Positions 17,201 through 28,900 of a stretch of DNA of 64,000 nucleotides are shown here, piece after piece. Location of the stretch: contig NC_087070.1 of the NCBI RefSeq assembly GCF_963678635.1, positions 30,344,390 to 30,408,389 on the forward strand, in the 5' to 3' direction. The notes below the pieces were generated by a model that searched no databases, was not told the origin of the DNA, and worked only from the letters and a program-made list of their open reading frames with translations. A program made the position numbers and the translations under genes. Each line of letters starts with the position of its first letter. Within the stretch, counting starts at the first letter, position 1. Source of the DNA: Symsagittifera roscoffensis. Lineage: Eukaryota > Xenacoelomorpha > Acoela > Convolutidae.

Positions 17201-18625
17201 CTCTCGTGAAGTAGTGGACATCGGTGCAATGAGCAACGAGCAAGTCGACATGTTGGGAAAATTGGGAATCACCACACTGCCAAAAGTGCCAAAGCTTCTA
17301 CAGACCTTGCATCCTAAAGAAGGTTATGTTTTGCACTACCTTACCCTAAAATTGTTCCATGAGCTGGGAATGAAAATAACTCACCTCGGAAAAGTTTTTC
17401 AGTTCCGCCAAAGTCACTGGATGGCACCCTTTGTCGACCTCAACACCCGCCTACGAAAAGCCGCGGTAAATAAATTCCAGGAGAACTTCTACAAGCTAAT
17501 TGTTAATTCAGCTTTCGGTAAGACAATGGAGTCTAAGTTAGGAAGAAAGAAGCTGGAGATTGTAAGGAATGAGAGAGAACTTTTACAAAAAACAGCTCTG
17601 AGCACAATGAAAAGCTTTCAAATCATTGACGATCAATTAGCCACAATTAGCTTTTCAGTAACAAAAATATTGTGGGATAAACCTATGATAGTTGGTGCGA
17701 CCATCCTAGACCTCGCCAAGCGTTTCATGTTTCAGTTTCATTATCAAAAAATGAAAACAAATCTAAACTTGGAACTCCTTTACTCCGACACGGATAGTTT
17801 TATTTACGCTATAAAAACTGATGGCGTTTACCGAGACTTGGAGAAAACAAAAGCTGATTTCGACTTTTCAAATTACGATAAGGACCATTTCTTGTTCGAG
17901 GATACCAACAAGAAAGTTGTGCTGAAGTTCAAAGACGAGACTGGTGGGAAGCCGATCAGAGAATTCATCGCCCTAAAACCGAAACTATATTCGGTCGTCC
18001 TTAATGGTAAATAAATTTTAAGCCACCCTTCCACCCCCCATTCCTACCTTTTACAGAACAAAATTACCACCACCAACCTACCTACACCCCTTAATTTGTT
18101 GCATTAAACTATGGGCATTTAGCTGATTTAGGCAACATTATACAATGTTGCCTAAATGTTGATTTATCTGACAACATATTCCCTCTTTTTTCCTCTTTTT
18201 TAATCATAATTTAGAGTCTTCTGCCCTTTTTTGGTAAAATGAATCAAATTTTGTTCGGTATAAATTGAGTTGCTGAAGTGAAATGAAGCTATCCCCTACG
18301 TTGTAGAAAATAATAATAATTTTGCTTCTGTTTAGAAGGCACTCAAAAATTGAGTGCCAAAGGAATTAAACGGAGTGCACAGAGAGAACTGGTCCACCAA
18401 ACCTTCAGGGACACATTATTCACTGGAAAAACAATGAGAGTGTACAACTATAATATAGTTTCGAAAGGTCACACCAATATGACAGTGAAACAAAACAAAC
18501 TTGCATTATCACCATTCGACTCAAAACGTTTTCTACTTTTCGACGGAATTTCGACAGTGCCCTTTGGCCATAAAGCCGCTGAAGAAAATGCTTTTCTAGA
18601 AGACATTTACATGGACACCGAGTGA
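14284..18625 (+). CDS. protein-primed family B DNA polymerase, two introns, one frameshift
   Basis: Replicates the element. Exons: 14284-15323, 15445-18006 and 18336-18625. The N terminus carries three C2H2 zinc fingers (C13/C16/H29/H34; C46/C49/H62/H67; C75/C78/H91/H96). The exonuclease domain has FDLES (near 15787), an inserted zinc-like knuckle (CWIC...DHCHYTN...HNECN), HNLSNYDLHFI, and an ExoIII-like YLTTDVLLLA. Polymerase motifs: A, NIDANNLYGG (17008); B, KLIVNSAFGKTME (17490); C, YSDTDSFIY (17780). The C terminus, DGISTVPFGH, is typical. Between about 16960 and 16985 the frame changes by +1, just before motif A, so as printed the palm would not be translated. Unless this is a sequence error, the gene is dead. 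Confidence 0.92.
15324..15444 (+). other. intron 1 of the Polinton polymerase gene
   Basis: 121 nt with GTAAGC at the 5' end and a pyrimidine-rich TTTTTCTGTTCAG at the 3' end. Removal joins CG to GTAC in frame (…INVF-R-YNDGE…), which restores the expected family sequence. Unspliced, it stops at 15325. Confidence 0.8.
18007..18335 (+). other. intron 2 of the Polinton polymerase gene
   Basis: 329 nt with GTAAAT at the start and TTGCTTCTGTTTAG at the end. Splicing joins the KPKLYSVVLN end to EGTQKLSAKGIK in phase 1, matching the family's continuous C terminus. Contains a short palindrome, AACATTATACAATGTT, near 18135. Confidence 0.78.
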
Positions 18626-18853
18626 GCCAACTCATACAATGAAACTGATAACAGTTCTCCCGATTTTACACTTCCGGATTGGGGATTTTTACAGCGGCCC
18701 TACTCAGAAGCTGAGCTGCAAGAAGAAGAAGAAGCTTCTAGTAGCAGAGTCGGTGAACGTCCCCCTATAAAAAACCCATTTATTTTATCGGAAGCTTCAG
18801 AAGAACGACCATCTAAAAAACAGCGCAAAGAAAACCAAAACAATAAACAATAA
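18626..18853 (+). other. in-frame extension beyond the polymerase TGA
   Basis: After the TGA at 18623 the same frame stays open for 75 codons to a TAA at 18851. Composition is protein-like: a Ser/Asp/Pro segment, a run of four Glu, and a final ERPSKKQRKEN resembling a nuclear signal. Either the TGA is a recent nonsense mutation, or it is read through, or the tail is chance. Confidence 0.4.
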
Positions 18854-18854
18854 A
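18842..18854 (+). terminator. polyadenylation signals AATAAA (two overlapping)
   Basis: AATAAACAATAAA holds two AATAAA hexamers at 18842 and 18849, just at the end of the extended polymerase frame; suitable for 3' end formation. Confidence 0.5.
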
Positions 18855-18928
18855 GTCTGAAACATATATTTTCAGATGATTTTTACTGTTCGTCCTTTTT
18901 ATACTTCGACTTGTATATGTTTTGGTTT

Positions 18929-19135
18929 TTACCAATTTACAACTAATAAAATACTCGTATTGAGCTCAATCACTGTTTTAACATAAATAGCTTCAGGCAA
19001 ATAAACTAGTAGACGCAAACCAAGTGTTAATTCAAACAAATGTGTGAAATCCTTAGGCTTGTTTTCAATAACAAACTTTAATAGCATGACAAATCTTTGA
19101 CGAAAAGAAAGAAAGCCAGGAAATGATATCCACAT
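18929..19135 (-). CDS. small hydrophobic ORF near the right TIR
   Basis: 68 residues on the minus strand, facing the polymerase, between its end and the right TIR. Contains a hydrophobic stretch (RLLVYLPEAIYV…) and starts MWISFPGFLSF. Not recognised; could be a small accessory Polinton gene or chance. Confidence 0.25.
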   Translation of the reverse strand: MWISFPGFLSFRQRFVMLLKFVIENKPKDFTHLFELTLGLRLLVYLPEAIYVKTVIELNTSILLVVNW

Positions 19136-19189
19136 GAAACTAGGACGAAAAAAGAAAAGTTCAGGAATTAGGACGATTAATTTTAATTA

Positions 19190-19440
19190 TCGCGGGAAAA
19201 GGGACCACTTTCAAAGGAATTAGAAGGAATTATTGTATCGCGTCCCGGTTGTTGAGATCAGCTTAACAAGATCCTAAGGAGGGGGTCTTTTACTTTAGGG
19301 GTGGGAACTTGCGATCATTTACAAAATCCTAGGATACGGGTCCTCCAAAAAATTAAGGACCCTTTTCCTAGGATTTTGCTTTACGTGAGGACCCCACCCC
19401 CTTAGGAAGGACCCCCCCCCCCTTAGGATACAATACTACT
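19190..19440 (-). repeat. Polinton right terminal inverted repeat
   Basis: Reverse complement of the left TIR, including the TTTACAAAATCCTAGGAT core, the G/C runs and the flanking TTCTAATTCC-like stretch; ends ACTACT. Differences include the lengths of the C runs (10 C against 7 G). Confidence 0.85.
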
Positions 19441-19446
19441 GATCAC
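19441..19446. repeat. right target-site duplication GATCAC
   Basis: Exact partner of 1224-1229. Confidence 0.85.
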
Positions 19447-20583
19447 TCCTGTATTTTGTACGATTGTCTAGATAGTATGCTTAAAATTGCATATTTTGAC
19501 AAATTGTTTGCGCTAATTTACTGAACTTGACCTAATTTAAAATTTCATCTTTTCAAAAGTATGCTTAAAATGTCAGAGAAATGATTCATTGGGGAAACTA
19601 CACAAAAAGGACAAAATTAAATGCAAAGTAATATTCTCTGAAATGACAATTTTAAGGGTCATTTTGGACAAAATTTACCAAGAATATTATCAACATTTTA
19701 CATCGACCAACAGCAAATGATCTGGATTTTTTTCTGCTCTACGGTTCAAAAATGCAAAACTCTTTATTGTGCTTCTGTTGTCTATGAAAACCTTGGTTTT
19801 CTCTTGCTGTTAATAGTTGTTAATAATTTTAACTTATAATGCAATTTTTAACAGAGCAACAAGATGAGTTTTGGTCCGTGGAACATAAAATACACATGAT
19901 CTAAACTACCCTCTCTGAAAGTCTGAGGTTTTTGATTTGAAGCAATTACTATTTTTCTCCGGGTCCTAGTTTCTACCATTTGTACTAAGGTTTCCAACGG
20001 TATAAAATTACAAGAAACAAAAAAAATCAATCCACGGAAAACATTTTACAAATGGTGGAAACTGGCTTTTTATAACCCAGAAAAAGTGGTTGGAATCAAA
20101 AATTGAAATTTAAAAGAGGGCAGCTTAGATCATTTGCAGTCAGGCGATGTGAAGTTTTTGGTAAAATTCAATGTACATTTATTCATTTTCAATGTAAAAT
20201 TCAATGTAAATCTCCAAAACTGTGCTTGAAGTTAAAAATTTTAGGGAGTAAAAGTGAAAAAATGAAATTCATTTTGAAAAAAAATCAAACATTTTAAAAA
20301 GTTAGTTCAAAAAATGATTTTCTGATGAACTTTTTCAATTTTTTCAAACAGTGTGCAGCTAGACGGCCTGCTGCACACTATTTTTTGATGCAAGATATTA
20401 AGTTAAAAGATTAAGTTCGGCCAGATTTATGCTTCTGGGTATAAATAGCTTATTCGAAAAATCGCAGCCATCTAAGAAGTATACAAGATGAGCTTAAGAA
20501 ACTATAATCTCATTCTTTTAACCATCTAAAACATGTCTTAGGCTTTTTGCAAAACATTTCAGACAATGAGAAATCAAAAGAAA
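19447..20583. other. host non-coding DNA
   Basis: AT-rich. No supportable gene in the 1.1 kb after the Polinton. Small local repeat: GTAAAATTCAATGTA near 20160 and again near 20194. Confidence 0.5.
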
Positions 20584-22150
20584 ACAAGACTGCTCGTATC
20601 AGGGCAAAGTCCTGATTGTCCGACTGCCTTTTAAGGTCTATGAAGCAGTAATAACAAGAAAAAAATTAAATGTAATAAAAATAAAATGAAGTTTTTTTAA
20701 ACTGAAATTTTTTAATGAAAATTATCCCCCCATACGCCATATAAAGTACAAAGTGATAAATTTCGCCCCTAGTAACAAATCATTTAGTGCAAATTAGCTT
20801 CTTTCAATTAATTTGCAACGATTTCTTGAAGGGATTAAATCTCCGCTTACGTGTTAATAGAGCGAAAAATATGTCGCGCGTTAATTGTCCCAAATTGACC
20901 AAAAAGGCAATCTTTAAACCCCCATAACTTTACAAAAAAATAATCACAAGTGAAATAATTTTTCGAAATACAGCTCAGGAGAACAATAGCTTTTGGATGA
21001 TATAAAAAAAATCCCGTCGAAAATGGCCAGTTAAAAAGTCGAAATTTGTCTGAAGAAAAAACCCACCCCGAGCCAAATATTCCGTTATTTTCGTTACGAA
21101 AGTCGGAACAACAAGACTGCTCGTAGCAGGGCGAATCCCTGAATGTTGCGACTGCCTTTTAAGGTTTATGGAGCTGTAATAACATAAATATCATTAACAT
21201 ATTAAATGTAATCAAGAAAAATGAAAAAAAAAGTTTCAACTAAAACTTGAAATTTTTTCTTTGAAAATCATCTCCCACACGCCATATAAAGTACAAAAAA
21301 AGAGATTTAGCTCCTTGTAACAAATCATAGGCTTCTTTCAACCAATTTGGAACAATTTCTGAGACGGATTAAATCTCCGCTTATGCGTTAATAGCGCGAA
21401 GTATATCGCGCGTTAATGGTCCCAAATTGACCAAAAAGGCAATCTTTAAACCCCCATAGCTTTACAAAAAATAATCACATGTGAAAAGTTTTTTCGAATT
21501 AAAGCTCAGGAGAACAATACCTTTTGGATGATATAATAAAAATCCCGTCGAAAATGGCCAGTTAAAAAGTCGAAGTTTGTTTGAAGAAAAAAACCCACCC
21601 GAGCACAAATATTCCGTTACTTTCGTATCGAAAGTCGAAACAAAAATTAGTTCTCTTTGTTGAATTATTTACTTTTTGCCTCAGATGAAATACTTTGAAA
21701 TCAAGCTAAGAAACTTAGCTTGATCCCTTACAAATAATTGTACTTTACTAGGCAAATAAAAATAACTAAATAACTGATCAAATTATAGAAAGAAAGCGAA
21801 CTAATAATCTAGTACGATTTTAATAAACTAGAAATAATTTAGTAGGATTAAATAATATGCCTCTATTGAGCGTTTAATCTCACATCTCATGTTTTAATGG
21901 AACGAAGTATATCGCGTGTTTTTTATTTTAAGTTGGCGCACAAGTATTGCTTATTTCAAACCCAATACTTTGTTAAAAAACGATCAGAAGTTAAGTATTT
22001 TGTTAAATTTGGAGCTCAGGAGATCAAATTTTTTTTAAACAGTTCAAAAGTTTTCGCTATAAATGGCTGATATAAAAGTCAAAATGTGTCGGTATAAAAA
22101 TCCACCAGAGTGTAAGTATTATATAAAACCCTTCTAAAGTAGGAACAACA
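20584..22150. repeat. tandem satellite-like repeat, period about 528 bp
   Basis: Unit 1 begins at 20584 and unit 2 at 21112, both with ACAAGACTGCTCGTA; they stay similar for the whole period (ACTGCCTTTTAAGGT, then AAATCTCCGCTTA, then GGAGAACAATA-C/G-CTTTTGGATGATATA). A third, diverged partial unit spans about 21890-22150 (AACGAAGTATATCGCG, then GGAGCTCAGGAGA). No coding potential. Confidence 0.8.
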
Positions 22151-22912
22151 AGCAACAACAATGCTTACAGCATCACAGTGTGAGTTTGGCAAAACTCTTA
22201 TCAGAACTCTGAGATTTCAACCAACTCAAAAAAAATTTCTTTTACCATCAAAAAGTTTCAGTGTAATCTCAATACGAAAGGTTCGAACAATTCAGTTTTG
22301 GCTGTATATTGCACTCAGTTGATGTTTGTTAGTTTCAGATATCGATTGTTGCTGAAAAAAAATTGGTGCTTTGGTCGATTATCATATCCAGGGGCAGGTT
22401 TAGGGGGCACTCGAGCACTCGTCCTTGACCACCCCACCTCCCAAAGATTCCCCTTCGGTTTTTTTACGGATCTGGTTATCGGCTGATTAAACCCTTAAGT
22501 TTTTCGAATGGCGCTTTCGGCTTTCTGATACGCACTATTTGAGCATAGCGCTCAGAAAAATAAGTGTTTTTTTTTGTCAAAACCTTCCAAAACCATCCAA
22601 AAAACAGATTTCGGCCAACAGGTTTCATTGTTTTGTGCTCATTTCAATTAAATGTTTTTTTTTCTCGGGTAAAAAATTTTTTTATGAACTTCTCTTATAT
22701 TGTTTCATCATTTAACGTTAAAAAGCATTTATAATTTCAATCAATATCTTTATTACGTCTTCATTGAAACAGTTCCGTGCATTCCTGTCATTTCTTTCAA
22801 AAATAACTATTTAAGAACGTCTTGCAGTAAATATTTTTTCACCAGTTTACAGATGTAACAGTACGTGTCTCACTTTATAGCACCCATAACCTGGAAGAGA
22901 CTTTCTCAGCTT
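22151..22912. other. host non-coding DNA
   Basis: No gene recognised. A GC-richer patch near 22390-22460 gives a short plus-strand open frame with no family resemblance. Confidence 0.45.
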
Positions 22913-25900
22913 TTATCCGCGCTTATAAGATTCTTCTTCAACTGTTTTCTCGCACACCACGTAGTGTTTCAGCCCGTCATCGCACATGTAGTCATCGCAG
23001 CCTGAGTTCGGAAAGTGGAGCCATTTTTTGGCCACACACATTTCGTCCCTCCGGTCCCTTCTATCGCCTGGTTGGCCTTCTCTCCACAAGTCAGAGGGCA
23101 TATCTCAAAAATACTTGGAAATTGAAACGCTTTAGTGGGGCACAGGATGCTTAAGAAGTAAAATAACGTCAATATCGTCGATTTAAAATAACGTCAATAT
23201 CGTCGACCTAAAATTATCAACAGAGTTCCCTTGAACATCTCAAAGTGGGCTAATTTTAGGTAGTATCCTGATGCTGCAAAATCTATGTGCCCTCACTTAT
23301 TAAGACAATCCGCCCAGTATAAAAGATACCACAAAAATGAAAATTTACGTAACAATTGCTTTGTGCATTCTTTGACCACATATTTTTGTGCTACCCCGGG
23401 TCGAGATCCCGCTCAAAAACCGCTCAAGATATGAGCGTTTTGAGCGGTTTTCCAGCAAGATTTGAGCGGTTTGAGCGGTTTTTGAGCGGTATTATAAAGA
23501 AAACCGATTGAAACCATCAAAAGGCTTAAAATTGCAAAAAAAAATCTAATTGAATTCTACGGTAATTTTTCCTGTAGTCAGCAGAATTGGTCCAGGTTAT
23601 CCAGGCGTATGACTTCCAGCTGATGAGGAGGAAGGTCAAACTGCCTAAAGATCTGACTGACAACTACGTGGTCAACTGCATCTCAGCAATCAGACAAGAA
23701 ACAGACGACGAATCCCTGAGGTTAACTTAGTTCACATACAACTGAAGAAGTGTTATTAAAGGTCAACGTTTACCACAAAATACTCAAGAACTGAAAATCA
23801 AATAAAAAGAAGTTTGCCGCCTGGTTTTGAAACTGAATGGACATGTAGTTTTTTAAAGGAGTCTGTTTATTTTTCAAATATTCTTAGCTTACTTGCTCTG
23901 TAACTTATTTCTTTTGTAACTCGTACCCGGGGTCTTTCGTCTTCTTTGGATTTTTTTAGACAATTGCGCTCAAAATCTTGCTTCAAAATGAGCGGTTTGA
24001 GCGTTTTTGAACGGTTTGTCTAAAAAACCGCTCACAAACCGCGCAAGATTTGAACGGTTTTGAGCAGTTTATCTAAAAAACCGTGCAAAATTTGAACGGT
24101 TGTTGAGCAGTTTATCTAGGAAAACCGTTCAAAAACCGCTCATTTTGAAGCAAGATTTTGGGCGCAATCGTCTAAAAAAACCGCTCAAACCGCTCAAATC
24201 TTGAACTAGGTAAAAAATCTCGAGTCGGGTCATTACAACACCAAGAAAAGTGCCAATGCTTGGTTTTGCAGTGAAGCACAAAATTATGATTAGCCGTCGC
24301 TAAATGTCCTTAACACTCATTTCATAGTTCCTACTTTTGAATGTTTATGCTATGGGTTATTTTTTATTATTCAGTCATTTTGGCGATCAAAATAATACAT
24401 TATACCAAAACAAATTTTATCACAATGACATTATCGACTACTTGAAATCAAATGTAAAAAGATATTTTACTCGGATAATTGTTTGCAAAGTTCTGGGATC
24501 TTTAAAACTGCCAATTTGGCCATGCTCTGCAATAATGTATGCGGCCTTTGAAGATTTTGTTCATAAACGTTAAAGCGTAACGAGAATTANNNNNNNNNNN
24601 NNNNNNNNNNNNNNNNNNNNNNNNNNNNNNNNNNNNNNNNNNNNNNNNNNNNNNNNNNNNNNNNNNNNNNNNNNNNNNNNNNNNNNNNNNNNNNNNNNNN
24701 NNNNNNNNNNNNNNNNNNNNNNNNNNNNNNNNNNNNNNNNNNNNNNNNNNNNNNNNNNNNNNNNNNNNNNNNNNNNNNNNNNNNNNNNNATGGAACAGTA
24801 TTTTGCGAATGCAGGTTGTTGCATCTTTGTATAAATGTATTGGACTGTCCTGAGCTTAGGATTAAAAACATTTCCAATCAAAAATTGAAAAATGTTTCTG
24901 ACTTCCCTATTTTTGAGGATCCCACTATTGGCATAAAAACTTTTGTCGATGTATCAACCATTTTTTCCATCTTCTATCTGTTTTTTCGAAAGAAAACTGG
25001 AGAAAAGAAAATGTCAGTAAATCAGAATAACGAACAGCTGGGCAACAGAAACAGTACGTCAGATCTTGACATGGTAAAGTCAGACACATCTACTGCTGCT
25101 CTTATTCCCAAGATTTGAAAAACGCTGTCACCTGTAAGTTTTGTTCTCACCGATTTAGTTTTCACCTATGGGTTTTGTTCTCACTGTAAAAAAAAGCTTA
25201 ATTTCTAAAAAAAAACGAATTAAAATAGAATTCGGAACAAAAAACTTGCCGTAAAGTAAAACAAATTTAAAAATTGTTTCCGACCTTCTAAATTTGCTAA
25301 AGTTTTTTAGTATTTTTACAGTAAACTAATTCGTTCACAGCATCTACAATAAAAAAGTTTGCTAAGAAAAATTTCAGAATCCTTCTCTGGAGTCATTCAC
25401 AAAAAAAATACAGAGTTTGGTGTTCGTTCAAGTACCATTTTAGTAAAAACACAGAAAGGAAATCCAATCAGATGTACGAATAGATTTTTAGTTCCAGGAC
25501 AACATGTAAGAGTAAGTGTTACCTTCTTGATAAAACTAATATAAGAACCCAGACGTTTCGTGCAAAATAGTGAGCAACTGTAAAACCTCGGAGTAGTTAA
25601 TTCTCTGTCCAGGAAAGCAATGTAAAAACCATTGAGCCATCAGAAGGTCTCAAAGTAAAATAAATTAGTGTAGCAGAAGTTACTGGAATTAACGGAAAAG
25701 AGAAAAAACACGCAGCTTTAATTCATTTTGGTTGGCTAGATTTGTCACAATAGGTTCGTTTAAGGACTTAACGGTTTGTGAACTTTTTGATCTCAATTGA
25801 AGTAACTCAGCGTTTATGCAAACGCATTTTTTTTTTCAAAAGTTTCTCGAATATCCTGATTTTCAATTAAGAAATAAAAGTAGCCTGGCAGATATCATCA

Positions 25901-28900
25901 AGAGTCGGCTGGCTTGAAATCAATTGACCACCGGATTTTTTTGTGTTTTTTGATGGTTTCTTGAAGTGAGGACGGATTTTTTCACTCCATTTTTTAATCA
26001 ACCTAGAAAAAACTAAAATCAAAAGAGCAGTCGAAAACACTTTCATAATCAATAACAATTAGATTGCTCCTGATATCAAACTGTTGTTTGGTTTAATGAT
26101 GGTCCATATGAGTTGTTGAATCTCACTCCAATGATATTGCTTTTTTGAAAACTAACTCCTACTCTTTCTTTAAAATTTCCTCTCCTCTTTTGAGAAACGT
26201 GATGTAAGGAGATTCTTACCAACTTCGAATTTTTGTGGTGTTCTGTAGTCGAGAGCAACTAAGTTTTAGTTTTCATTAACAATGTATCCAGTACACCATT
26301 ATCCCTTCAGTTTTATTTTCTTTATTTCAGTAATTGGTAAACTTTTATTAGCTAACCTTTTGCTCAGAAACGGCCGCTGCCCTCTGTAATTTTCTTTTTC
26401 AAATTACCGGCTTTTTGTGATAAACTAAGAACTAGTTGACCTCTACAATAGAGAAGTTCTCAATAAAAAATTTCACAATCCGTCTCTGGAGTCATTCACA
26501 CAAAAAATATTGAATTTGGTGATCAATTTTTACCTTTTTCTCGAAGATGTTCATTTTTCAACCAATCATAAAAATCTTCATTTTTCCAGAACAGAACGAG
26601 TACTGAAGTTTTGAAGCGGTAAGTTTCTACTGCAATATGCAGATTTTTTGAATACAAATTTTGAAACAGGAACAACTCAATTCATTTGGGTTTTCAACAT
26701 TTCAGTCTAACAGTTTGGTCCAGAAACTCAAAGAATTAAAATTATGTAATGATAATCACAGTATCCCAATGGAGGCTGTGTAATTGGTTTGTTCGTCATT
26801 CATAAGCTTTTTGCTTTCTTTTGGAATAAAAATTAAATACAAATTGAGCTAAAAAAAGTTTCTGTCATACAATAGGAAGTTAGTAATGCTCATTCTCAAC
26901 AAAAACAAAAACATTTTTATTGTAATCCAATTGTTCCACATCAAGAATACATTTGAAATCAATGTAACCTTCTTGCTAAACCTATTATAAGAGCCCAACG
27001 ACTTCATGCGATATAGCGAGCAATTGTAAAGTCTTGGAGTAGTTAATTCTTTGTCATGGAAAGCGTTGTCAAAATCAATCTAGCCATCATAGTGTCTTAA
27101 CGTAAACTAATTATTTCAATTAAAGTAACTCAGTGTTTGTTCAAAACTCGTTTTTTTTTCAAAATTTTCTCCAACATGCTGATTTCCATTTCAATGGAAG
27201 CAAAAAGAGCCTTGCAGACACCATCTAGAGTTGGTTGGTAAAAAATCAATTGACCACCGTTTTGTGTTTTTGATGGTTCGTGGAAATGGGGAAACAAGGA
27301 CGGATTTTTCACTCCATCTTTTTATCAACCAAAATTTCGTTATATTCAAAAACGCAGTCGAAACACTTTCATAATCAACAACAATTAGATTGCTCCTGAT
27401 ATCAAACTGTTGCTTGGTTTAATCATGCACTATATGGTTTGTTGAATCTCACTCAAAAAATATTGCTTTTTGAAAAAAAAACTCCTGTTCTTTTTTTGCA
27501 AATTTTTCTCCTCGAGAAATATGTTGTAAAGAGGTTCCTGATCAATTTCGAGTTTTCGTGGTTTTTGTGGTTGAATGCACCTCAATTGTAAATTGTACTG
27601 TCAATGTCTCCAGTACACCAATATCCCTTCAGTTTTTTTTATTTATTTCAAAAACTGGCAAGTTTTATAATAGCTATCATTTTGCTCAGAAACGGCCGCT
27701 GCCCTTCGAGGTTATTTTCAAGCTACTACTTTTTCTTGATAAATTTAAGAACATGTTGTTCTCTACAATAAAGACTATTTTAATAAAAGTTTCACAATCC
27801 TCCTCTAGAGTCATTCATACAAAAACCATTGAATGTGGTGATCGGTATGTTTTCATTTCTGCCAATTTCTCCAAGGTGTTCTTCTGTCAACCAATGATAA
27901 GAAAACTTGCTATTTCTAGAGCAGAACGATTACTGAAGTTGTAATGAGGTGAATATATTCTGCAATATGCATGTTTTTGAAAAACTACTTTTTGACCCGT
28001 GGCAACTCTAATCTTTTAGGTTTTCAAAACTTCGGTCTATTAAATTGGTTCAAAAATTCTAAGTTTTTTTGAGCAAGAATTGGCTCTAGAATTTCTCAAC
28101 TCAAAAAACGCTTTTTTGTGATTGAAAAGTTCCACCTCCAGCTCAAATTATTGCTCAGGTAGCATTCTAGCAGAAAACACAAAAGTAATTGCACTCAAAT
28201 GTCTTTTAGTTTTTTTTACACTAAGGGAGCGATTTTTAGTTCCAGGCTAGCATATGTAAGAGTTTGCCCCTGAAAATAAAACCAAAAATTTGTCTAATTT
28301 AGTAAACCAGGAGAAAATTTAGAACCTCAAAAAATGAAATAAAAAGGAATTATCTATCGTGTTCATTCTTGTTAAGCTAAGCTAAGCTTAGCAAGATCCT
28401 AAAAGGGGCCTTCTACTATATGGGTGGAAACTTTGATGCATTCACAAAGTCCTATTGTGATTTTGCTTAACGTCAGAGCCCCTCCTAGGAAGGACCCTCT
28501 AAGATCCGGGATACGCTACAAAATTACTTATTTAAGAGAAATTCAGTGTAATTATAACTAGCAGAGTTTGATGAGAGAGAGTCTTTTCAATCGAAGAGAG
28601 AATTTAATCAGTCATAGTCACCTTTCTGATATGAAAGTCAAGTTAAACTAGTAAATCTAGTAATATTGGCCGCATTTTCGGATGTGAAAACAAAAACGGA
28701 TGTAAAATGTCTGAGAGACAATCTAAAACTGCAAGCAACCTCGCTTGATAATTTCAGCTCAATCGCCTGGATGTGCTTGACATGCCACCCTTGACTTTTT
28801 GGGAAAACTCGCCCACTATGAAGCTCTGAAGTGCAAAGATTGCGTTGGTAAATGATATTTTTTCACCAGTTTCGATGATTTTCTGCTTGCTGCCACAGTA

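Larger units (their letters stand above)
1230..19440 (+). mobile_element. Polinton/Maverick element, complete end to end
   Basis: An 18,211-bp virus-like DNA transposon. Seen in the sequence: termini AGTAGT and ACTACT (Polintons usually begin 5'-AG), inverted repeats of about 250 bp, a 6-bp duplication GATCAC on both sides, and the diagnostic gene set of protein-primed polymerase, rve integrase, FtsK/HerA ATPase, adenain-type protease, and major and minor capsid proteins. Almost all genes lie on the plus strand and the left-arm genes overlap by a few bases, as in a compact virus genome. A separate TIR-bounded unit (9959-13569) interrupts it between protease and polymerase. Four genes have a frameshift, so the copy is either recently dead or carries sequencing errors. 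The near-intact reading frames and exact duplication suggest a young insertion. Confidence 0.95.
24790..28530 (-). mobile_element. decayed Polinton left-end block A (tandem modules)
   Basis: Read on the minus strand from 28530 downwards: TIR remnant (28530-28350), gene 2 end and gene 3 remnants, then two modules each beginning with a leader (conserved GCTCAGAAACGGCCGCTGCC on the plus strand at 27684 and 26363) followed by gene 1, gene 2 and gene 3/4 remnants, then membrane-protein and ATPase remnants at the gap edge. The gene 3/gene 4 junction is marked on the plus strand by AGAGTCATTCA-like strings near 25388, 26483 and 27806. All frames are broken. Similarity to the intact element is diverged but collinear. 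Confidence 0.8.

Noticed and set aside
20584..22150. CRISPR-like repeat array
   Set aside because: Eukaryotic context and 528-bp units without short spacers; it is an ordinary tandem repeat.
24570..24881. ORFs running through the N gap
   Set aside because: Their middle is unknown sequence; only the short part at 24790-24881 is informative and is reported as an ATPase remnant.
27558..27944. Plus-strand ORF of 128 residues
   Set aside because: It is the antisense shadow of decayed Polinton genes on the minus strand (leader and gene 3/4 remnants).
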